The translations under genes and the position numbers were made by a program. The notes under the pieces are model-generated. The model ran no database searches and had not been told where the DNA came from. It saw nothing but the letters and a program-made list of their open reading frames with translations. A stretch of 64,000 nt of DNA, taken from NCBI RefSeq assembly GCF_022829385.1, contig NZ_JAKSXX010000116.1:62001-126000 (forward strand). The letters run 5' to 3'. Numbering within the stretch: position 1 is the first letter of the stretch; each line of letters starts with the position of its first letter. This document shows positions 58,214-64,000 of this stretch, in pieces. Source of the DNA: Methylobacterium sp. J-070 (GTDB lineage Bacteria; Pseudomonadota; Alphaproteobacteria; Rhizobiales; Beijerinckiaceae).

Positions 58214-58876
58214 ATGACCGAACCGGCCGGAGGCGTCTCCGAACCCATCGCGCGGCGCGGGCTGATCCTGATCCTGTCGTCGCCCTCCGGGGCGGGCAAG
58301 ACCACGTTGACGCGGGCCATCGCGCAGGATCCGGCCTGGGCGCTCGACCTGTCGATCTCGGTGACCACGCGGGCCCGCCGTCCCTCCGAGATCGACGGAC
58401 GCCATTATCATTTCATCGAGCGCGACGCCTTCGAGGACCTGCGCAGCCGCGACGACCTGCTCGAGTGGGCCGAGGTCCACGGCAATTTCTACGGGACGCC
58501 CCGACGGCCGGTGGAGAAGGTGCTCGGGGCCGGCCGGGACATGATCTTCGACATCGACTACCAGGGCACCCGGCAGGTGCGCTCCAAGCTCGCCCAGGAC
58601 GTCGTGACGGTCTTCATCCTCCCGCCCAGCATGGCCGAACTGCGCCAGCGCCTGGAACGCCGGGCGGAGGACTCGGCCGATACGATCGAGAGGCGCCTCG
58701 CCAATGCCCGGACGGAGATCCAGCGCTGGGTCGAGTACGACTACGTCCTCGTCAACGACGACCTCCAGAACGCCTTCCGGGCCCTTCAGGGTATCCTGGC
58801 GGCCGAGCGGCTGAAGCGGGCGCGCCGGACCGGGCTGGCGGCGTTCGTGGACAGGCTGCTGGCGGAGACGCCGTAG
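58214..58876 (+). CDS. gmk: Guanylate kinase
   Basis: Gmk turns GMP to GDP with ATP. The 220-residue protein has the P-loop in LILSSPSGAGKTTLTRAI, then SVTTRARRPSEIDGRHYHFIER (GMP site), NFYGTPRRPVE and DIDYQGTRQVRSKL. The ATG at 58214 has a GGAG upstream and gives the usual length; ATG 58184 adds ten residues. It follows yicC after 49 bases and ends the mltG-yicC-gmk run. Confidence 0.96.
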   Translation: MTEPAGGVSEPIARRGLILILSSPSGAGKTTLTRAIAQDPAWALDLSISVTTRARRPSEIDGRHYHFIERDAFEDLRSRDDLLEWAEVHGNFYGTPRRPVEKVLGAGRDMIFDIDYQGTRQVRSKLAQDVVTVFILPPSMAELRQRLERRAEDSADTIERRLANARTEIQRWVEYDYVLVNDDLQNAFRALQGILAAERLKRARRTGLAAFVDRLLAETP

Positions 58877-58949
58877 GGCACGGCGGACTCGTCGACGCGC
58901 CCTTTTCCCGGGCGCAGGGAGCGCCAGCGGACTGCGACCCGGGATCCAG

Positions 58950-59140
58950 CACATACGGTTGCGAAGAAGGCCTCGGCATCGCCATCGTCGATCCCGTCCC
59001 GGCCCGGGACCTGAGCGGGTTGCCGATCGTCCTGCGGCGCTTCGGCCCCGAAATCGCGATCGACACCCCCCTGCTGCGCCCGGCGGGTCGGCCGCCGAGC
59101 CGATTGGCCATCTCCTTGCGGAGCGGGGCGCGCTGGGGTG
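58950..59140 (+). pseudogene. Remnant of a LysR-type regulator C-terminal domain
   Basis: A plus-strand frame between gmk and the heme oxygenase gene reads EEGLGIAIVDPVPARDLSG and, directly after, LPIVLRRFGPEIAIDTPLL and RPAGRPPSRLA. This resembles the last part of the LysR substrate-binding domain (the GLGIAIVDP and RPAGRPxSRL-like blocks). It has no start, no helix-turn-helix and no rest of the domain before it, so it is a fragment and not a gene. The similarity is from memory of the family. Confidence 0.5.
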
Positions 59141-59151
59141 ACGCGCGCGGG

Positions 59152-59751
59152 TCAGCCCGCGACCGGCCCGGCGCAGAGCCACGTGCGCATCGCCGCGAAG
59201 GTCGTCACCGCCGCCGCCGTCAGGGCCGCCTCCGCGGACGGATCGGCCGCGTAGGTTTCGAGCCGGCCCCGCAGGGTCGCCCACATCGGCCCCGCCGCCG
59301 CGCCGTGGGCCCGGTAATAGGCGAGCCCGTCGCCCGAGAACCCGTGCAGGCCCGCGATATGCCGGCCGATCACCTGGCCGCCCAGCGTGGAGCCCTCCAG
59401 CACGTAGAGCGCCCCCGTCGCGGCGGCGGGACCGCCGAGGACCGGAACGGCCGGTCGGGGGAGCGCGGTGATCGCCTCCGGTGCGAGGCCCAGATGGCCG
59501 AGGTCGGCGGCCAGGCGGGCGAGGCGGCGGCGCGGTGCGAGGAACGGCTCGTCCGCGAGGCCCGCCCCGATCGCCGACTCCCAGACGGCGTGGAAGCCGT
59601 GGAGCCGTGCCAGCAGGTCGCGATAGCCCGGCAGCGTCGCCACCCGGGCCCGCCAGTCGAGGGTGTCCTCGAGGGCGCGATGGGCCGGGCCGGTCGCGGC
59701 GCGCAGGCGCGCGTGGACGCTGTCGCCCGGGATCGGGTTGTCCGGACTCAC
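59152..59751 (-). CDS. bphO: Biliverdin-producing heme oxygenase (BphO type)
   Basis: The enzyme opens heme to biliverdin, the chromophore of the phytochrome next to it. The 199-residue protein has the proximal His in AATGPAHRALEDTLDWRAR, then GALYVLEGSTLGGQVIGRHI in the distal-helix region with its Gly-rich kink, and GFSGDGLAYYRAHG. The GTG start at 59751 overlaps the phytochrome stop by four bases (GTGA), so translation is coupled. Family starts are often near RLRAATG, leaving about 15 extra residues. The LysR remnant lies just past its stop. Confidence 0.9.
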   Translation of the reverse strand: MSPDNPIPGDSVHARLRAATGPAHRALEDTLDWRARVATLPGYRDLLARLHGFHAVWESAIGAGLADEPFLAPRRRLARLAADLGHLGLAPEAITALPRPAVPVLGGPAAATGALYVLEGSTLGGQVIGRHIAGLHGFSGDGLAYYRAHGAAAGPMWATLRGRLETYAADPSAEAALTAAAVTTFAAMRTWLCAGPVAG

Positions 59752-62363
59752 GCGGTGATCGTGAAGCAGGCGCCGGGATTGTTGGCGACGTCGAGCCGGG
59801 CGTTGATCTGGTCGAGCATGGCCCGGATCAGCTTCATCCCCAGGCCCGAGCCCTTGCCGCGCGCCTTGGCGTCGGCCCAATCGTCGGGCAGGCCGGCGCC
59901 GTCGTCGCAGACCCGGAGCTGCACCGCGCCGGGGCCGGCGGCCGAGACGCTGACCTCGACCCGGCCGCCGCCCGCCGGGTTGGCGGCGTACTTGAAGGCG
60001 TTGGTCACCAGTTCCGTGGCGATCAGCGAGAGCGCCACGGCCTTGCGATAGGGAACCATCAGGCCGGGCTCCGCCGAGAGATCGACGGCGTGGCCCTCGC
60101 CGGCGAGCCCCGCGAGGTCGTTGCACAGGCTCTCGAGGGTCTGCCCCAGATCGACCTCGTCGAAACGCTCCGCCTGGTACAGGCTGTCGTGCACCCGCGC
60201 GACGCTCATCACCCGGGCGGAGGTGTCGGCGAAGGCCTGCCGGGCCGCGCCGTCGGCGATCTGGCGGCGCTGCATCAGCAGGAAGGCCGAGACGATCTGC
60301 AGGGAGTTCTTCACCCGGTGGTCGATCTCCCGGGTGAGGAGGTCCTTCTGCTCGAGCAGACGCTCCTTCTCGGCGAGCAGGCTGGTGAGCTCGTCGATCT
60401 TGCGGCGCTGGCGCAGCACCACGCCCTCCACGGCCTCCGCCATGGAGCCGGCGAGCTGGACCTGCCACTCCGCCCAGGGACCGGCGAACCCGGTGCGCTC
60501 CTCGATCCAGCGCTCGAAGGACCGCCGCGGCAGGACCGCCACCGGGCCGCTGCCCGCGAGCACCGGCTTGCGCGGGTCGCCGCCCCAGGTGACCGTGCTC
60601 GGCACTTCGGGGCGGAACCAGAGCAGAAGGTTCTCCCGCGACTCGTCCACGAAGGTGGCGAGCAGGCCGCTGGCGATCTCGCGATACGGCGCGGCCTCCG
60701 GGTACTCGGACGTGAAGCTGCTGCTGCTGTAGCTGCGTTCGCCCGCGGGCACGCGCTCGCGCAGCCAGCCGGCGATCGCCGTCACCAGCGCGGCCGGCGG
60801 CGTCCGGCCGATCAGCGTGACCCGCTCACCCGAGACGATCCCCGCCCCCGTGGGGCTGAACAGGTCGAGGAGGGTCGTCGTGCCGCCGGTCAGCGCCGCC
60901 ACGAAGTCGTCGGAGCGGGTCAGCTCGCGGACGAGCCGGCCCTCGACGTCGAGATGCGCCTGCCGCTCGGCCCAGAGACGACGCGACTCGATTTCCTGCA
61001 CCCGCATGGCGAACGCGTCGGTGAGGACCGTCGCGGCCGCGCGGGTCTCCGGCGTCACGTAGTGCGGCCGGCGATGGTGCCCGATCATCAGACCCCAGAG
61101 CCGACCCTCGACCATGATCGAGATCGACATCGAGCCGTTCACGCCGAGGTTGCGCTGATATTCCAAATGGATCGGCGAGAGCGTCCGGTGCTGGGCGAAG
61201 GTCAGGTCGATCGGGGCGTTGCCGCCTCCGGGCGCCGCCACCAGCCCGACCGGAACGCTGTCGCGGTCGATCACGAAGCGGCTCTTGGCCCGGGTGTAGA
61301 GGGCCCGGGCCTGGGCGGGGATGTCGGAGGCGGGGAAACGCAGACCCAGCAGGCTGCGCGACCAGTCGGGCGTCTTGTCCTCGGCCACCGCCTCGCCGTT
61401 CCAGTCCGCATCGAAGCGGTAGACCAGCACCGCCTCGAACCGGGTGAGCGCACGGATCTCCAGGGCGGCGATCCGGGCGGCCTCCACCAGGGTCGCGGCC
61501 TCGCGCAGCCGCCCGACGGCGAGTTCGATGTCGACCTGGCTCGCGGTCGCGAAATCGTCCGCCGAGTCGGGCTCAAGCTCCAGCTCGACGATGAGGCGGC
61601 CGGCATGCGCGTGGGCGACGGCGAAGTAGGGGCTGCCTGAGCCCGGAAGCGCCAGCCGGTGCCGCACCGAGCGGCCGTCATCCAGCGTCCCGCTCGCCAG
61701 CCGCGCCCGGATCGTCTCGACGAAGTCCGCCGGCAGCACCTCGGCCAGGGGCCGTCCCGTCAGCGGCGGTTCGACGGGATCGACGATCTCGGAGACGTTG
61801 GCCGAATAGGCGAGCACCTCGAGGGTCACGGCATCGGCCGCCAGCATCACGGCATTGGGCTGGATCGAGCCGGGGATGTGGATCGGCTCGCGCTCGCAGA
61901 GGCTGGCATCCACCGGTTCGGCCCGGACCCGCCGCCCGATCGCCGCCATCACGGCCTCCCGCGACAGGCCGGCCCCGAGGCTCTCGAGCGGATCGATGGT
62001 AAGCCATGTCACCGGGCCGCCCCCGGCGACCTGCCCGTGACGCATGCGGACGCGCGCCCGCAGGGGCTGCGGCAGCCGGCCGAAGACGTAGTCGAAGCTC
62101 TCGTCCAGGGCCCCGCGGCGCGCCCCCGCCAGAAATCGGCCGCGGAAGCCCGGGACGTTGGTGCCCGGCATCACGTCACGGAAATAGTCGCGCCCGAGAA
62201 CCGAATCGCGGGACAGACCTGAAATCGCGCTCGCGCCCTCGCTGAAGACCACGACGGTACCGGCCGGATCCAGGCCGATTACGCCCTGGTCCAGGTGGTC
62301 GAGCGCATCGGGTGCGAGCGCGTCGAAATCGACGCCGTTATCGAGCGTCTGGTTCGACGGCAT
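59748..62363 (-). CDS. PYP-like domain/bacteriophytochrome/HisKA_2 histidine kinase fusion
   Basis: An 871-residue photoreceptor kinase of Ppr-like plan. Residues 1-125 align to photoactive yellow protein without gaps (offset of two): LDQGVIGLDPAG, then RDYFRDVMPGTNVPGF and DYVFGRLPQP. The chromophore Cys69 is Gly67 here; Tyr42 is Phe40, Glu46 is Ala44, Arg52 is Leu50. Then a full bacteriophytochrome: biliverdin Cys156 in LCEREPIHIPGSIQPN, GAF with FPASDIPAQARALY, SPIHLEYQRNLG and LMIGHH, and a PHY domain with the tongue PRRSFERW. The kinase is HisKA_2 type, His682 in REIDHRVKNSL, with an ATPase domain. No receiver domain is attached. Followed by the coupled heme oxygenase gene. Confidence 0.93.
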   Translation of the reverse strand: MPSNQTLDNGVDFDALAPDALDHLDQGVIGLDPAGTVVVFSEGASAISGLSRDSVLGRDYFRDVMPGTNVPGFRGRFLAGARRGALDESFDYVFGRLPQPLRARVRMRHGQVAGGGPVTWLTIDPLESLGAGLSREAVMAAIGRRVRAEPVDASLCEREPIHIPGSIQPNAVMLAADAVTLEVLAYSANVSEIVDPVEPPLTGRPLAEVLPADFVETIRARLASGTLDDGRSVRHRLALPGSGSPYFAVAHAHAGRLIVELELEPDSADDFATASQVDIELAVGRLREAATLVEAARIAALEIRALTRFEAVLVYRFDADWNGEAVAEDKTPDWSRSLLGLRFPASDIPAQARALYTRAKSRFVIDRDSVPVGLVAAPGGGNAPIDLTFAQHRTLSPIHLEYQRNLGVNGSMSISIMVEGRLWGLMIGHHRRPHYVTPETRAAATVLTDAFAMRVQEIESRRLWAERQAHLDVEGRLVRELTRSDDFVAALTGGTTTLLDLFSPTGAGIVSGERVTLIGRTPPAALVTAIAGWLRERVPAGERSYSSSSFTSEYPEAAPYREIASGLLATFVDESRENLLLWFRPEVPSTVTWGGDPRKPVLAGSGPVAVLPRRSFERWIEERTGFAGPWAEWQVQLAGSMAEAVEGVVLRQRRKIDELTSLLAEKERLLEQKDLLTREIDHRVKNSLQIVSAFLLMQRRQIADGAARQAFADTSARVMSVARVHDSLYQAERFDEVDLGQTLESLCNDLAGLAGEGHAVDLSAEPGLMVPYRKAVALSLIATELVTNAFKYAANPAGGGRVEVSVSAAGPGAVQLRVCDDGAGLPDDWADAKARGKGSGLGMKLIRAMLDQINARLDVANNPGACFTITA

Positions 62364-62439
62364 CAGAGGCGAAACCGGCTCATCCGGACGGGTATGGCGG
62401 TGAGATCGATCGAGCGCAATGGTTCAGGTCGCGATACCA

Positions 62440-63834
62440 TCACCGACCTGTCAAGTTACGTATGATGATAGACATAACGCTGCCAAGTCCTTCTTCAACC
62501 GTGGGGTGGTATAGAGGTCGATCCTGCACGTCTTGCGCGTTAAGCCCATCTGTAACCGCGTAGGTGAGGAGGTGAGCGAGATGCTCCACGGAGGGACCGA
62601 ACATCTCGCCGCCGAGCAGCCGCCCCCTTCGATCGGCCCAGATCCTCATGCCGCCGCGGTTGCGACCCTCGACACGGGCGCGGCCCTGATCGGAGAAATC
62701 CAGATGCCCGATGACGCGGCCCTCCGCCTCGGGATCGTAAGGTGCGCCAATCGCCGCAGCCTGAGGATGCGTGAACACCATCGCCAGGCTCGTCCACGGG
62801 GCGGGTGCTTCGGTCGGGCGTCCGGCGGCCAGGGCGGCCGCATTGGTCCCGGCGATGGTCCCCTGGCGGCGCGCCTCGTGCAGCACGGGGCGCCAGGCAT
62901 CAGCGTCGCCCGCGATCAGGATCGGGGCGCCCGCGCAGACGAGGCTGCGAGGGTCGAAGTCCGGAACGCCGCGCGCGTCGAGGCGCAGGCCGGTCGATTC
63001 CAGTCCCAGCCGCTCCAGGTTGGGTGACCGGCCGGTGGCGGCGAGCACCCGCGACGCCCGCGTGATCCGTTCGTGCCCGTCCCGGTCGGTCCATCGCAGG
63101 GTCGCGCCGTCGCCATCCGGCGCGGCGGCGAGAACCTCGGCACCGAGATGCAGGTCCAGCTCCGTCCTGAAGATCTCGGCGGCCTGACGCGCGAGGTCGG
63201 GCTCGCACAGGCCGGCGACGTTGGCGCCCGCATCGATCACCGTGACGGCGACACCGAGGCGCGCCATGGCCTGGGCGATCTCGATGCCGACCGCACCGGC
63301 CCCGAGGACCGCCAGCGAATCCGGCAGATCGGGGATCTCGAACAGGGTGTCGGTGGTCAGGAGACGATCGCCGAGCCCGCGCAGCGGCTCGGGCACGATC
63401 GGGCTCGAACCCGTCGCGATGACCGCGGCCCGGAAGCGGATCCGCGTGTGATCGTCGACGGCGAGGGTTCGATCGTCCGCGAAGCGCGCGCTGCCCGCGA
63501 TCCGGACGTCCTCGGGAAGCGATTCGAGCCCGTCGCGCACGCCGCCGACGAACCGGTCGCGCTCGGCGCGAAGGCGCCCGAGAACGGCGCGGCCATCCAC
63601 CGAGACGTCCGACACCCGGATCCCGAACAGGTCCGTGTTGCGCGCCGCGTGGGCCGCCCCGCCGGCTGCGATGAGCAGCTTGGAGGGCATGCACCCCACC
63701 CGCGCGCAGGTGGTCCCACCGGGGCCGCGCTCGATCAGCACGGCGCGGGCGCCGGCGGCAGCGGCGGCACGATAGGCGGCGATGCCGGCAGTCCCGGCAC
63801 CGATCACCGCCACATCGTACTCGAGTTCGCGCAT
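62440..63834 (-). CDS. Dihydrolipoyl-dehydrogenase-like flavoprotein disulfide reductase
   Basis: A 464-residue FAD/NAD(P) disulfide oxidoreductase. The FAD fold is in DVAVIGAGTAGIAAYRAA, the redox cysteines 43 and 48 in TTCARVGCMPSKLL, the NAD fold in LAVLGAGAVGIEIAQAMARLG, the second FAD motif in LIAGDADAWRP and the C-terminal active-site His region in PLYHPTVEEGLGSV. It could be a lipoamide dehydrogenase or a related reductase (mercuric/glutathione reductase type); the TTC-x4-C start differs from the standard GGTC. No 2-oxoacid dehydrogenase genes are adjacent. It lies 76 bases upstream of the phytochrome gene on the same strand and may share its transcript. Confidence 0.85.
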   Translation of the reverse strand: MRELEYDVAVIGAGTAGIAAYRAAAAAGARAVLIERGPGGTTCARVGCMPSKLLIAAGGAAHAARNTDLFGIRVSDVSVDGRAVLGRLRAERDRFVGGVRDGLESLPEDVRIAGSARFADDRTLAVDDHTRIRFRAAVIATGSSPIVPEPLRGLGDRLLTTDTLFEIPDLPDSLAVLGAGAVGIEIAQAMARLGVAVTVIDAGANVAGLCEPDLARQAAEIFRTELDLHLGAEVLAAAPDGDGATLRWTDRDGHERITRASRVLAATGRSPNLERLGLESTGLRLDARGVPDFDPRSLVCAGAPILIAGDADAWRPVLHEARRQGTIAGTNAAALAAGRPTEAPAPWTSLAMVFTHPQAAAIGAPYDPEAEGRVIGHLDFSDQGRARVEGRNRGGMRIWADRRGRLLGGEMFGPSVEHLAHLLTYAVTDGLNAQDVQDRPLYHPTVEEGLGSVMSIIIRNLTGR

Positions 63835-63964
63835 CGTCGCCCCGGATCGCCAGCCGGGGCCAAAGCCTTAAGGCCTAGGTTCGTTCCACCTGCGCGGACG
63901 CGTCCCAGGCCGGGCCGGACCGGCGCTCCGCGCGATCCGTCACGGACCGCGCGGGACCGGGCGC

Positions 63965-64000
63965 TCAGGCGTCGCGGTTGGGGGCGGTGCCGCCGAGGTG
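63965..64000 (-). CDS. C-terminal tail of a gene running off the window
   Basis: The minus strand reads HLGGTAPNRDA and then TGA at 63965-63967. Only 11 residues are visible, so no identity can be given. The spacing (130 bases from the flavoprotein start) and the same strand fit a real upstream gene, but this is weak evidence. Confidence 0.3.
   Translation of the reverse strand, partial: HLGGTAPNRDA

Overview
The window is a stretch of a high-GC alphaproteobacterial chromosome, almost certainly Methylobacterium or Methylorubrum. The best evidence is at the left edge: sgaA, hprA and mtdA lie head to tail on the minus strand in the order of the serine-cycle operon of methylotrophs. MtdA in particular matches the NADP-dependent methylene-tetrahydromethanopterin dehydrogenase of Methylobacterium extorquens closely. 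All assignments come from reading the translated sequence; no database search was run.

Layout. 1-3.4 kb: serine-cycle genes mtdA (cut by the window edge), hprA and sgaA. 3.8-13.7 kb: mixed housekeeping and metabolic genes (LpxH-like metallophosphoesterase with a group 4 glycosyltransferase, RNase HII, a PA0069-type radical SAM protein, an APC amino-acid permease, MoaB, maleylacetoacetate isomerase, type II NADH dehydrogenase, an EthD-like pair). 13.7-18.5 kb: a large hybrid sensor kinase and an O-antigen-ligase-like membrane protein. 18.7-26.2 kb: a COG0523 metal-chaperone GTPase facing a heavy-metal RND tripartite efflux system, with a Zur-like dyad between them. 26.4-34.4 kb: an orphan flagellar hook/rod protein, an overlapping DNA repair operon (MBL exonuclease, ATP-dependent ligase, YjbQ), a TPR methyltransferase, YoaK, ArfB, BolA and a J-domain protein. 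34.5-38 kb: cobS and cobT of aerobic cobalamin synthesis, separated by a DUF29 gene. 38-40.8 kb: rpmB, DUF3108, DUF1330 and a small secreted protein. 40.8-47.5 kb: Suv3-like helicase, S4 protein, fdxA, carD and an rpoH-family sigma factor. 47.7-51 kb: MFS transporter and a tautomerase/DUF4865/LysR set. 51-54.4 kb: secB, Tim44-like protein, mltA and Smr. 54.5-58.9 kb: mutM, mltG, yicC, gmk. 59-64 kb: a LysR remnant, heme oxygenase, a PYP-bacteriophytochrome fusion kinase, a dihydrolipoyl-dehydrogenase-like flavoprotein, and the tail of one more gene.

The most notable observations are: (i) a bacteriophytochrome kinase whose N-terminal domain aligns without gaps to photoactive yellow protein but has lost the chromophore cysteine and other active-site residues, translationally coupled to a biliverdin-producing heme oxygenase; (ii) a 180-190 bp repeat with inverted ends that sits between mtdA and hprA and again, in frame, inside the ATP-dependent DNA ligase gene, where it adds about 63 residues; (iii) a Suv3-like helicase whose Walker A motif can only be translated from a non-canonical start such as ATC; (iv) the Zur-like dyad linking COG0523 and RND metal genes; and (v) a DUF29 gene of unlike composition inserted between cobS and cobT. 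Small gene overlaps of the GTGA/ATGA type (13365, 27796, 29688, 53734, 59748) point to translational coupling in five places. No tRNA, rRNA, CRISPR array, transposase or prophage was seen.
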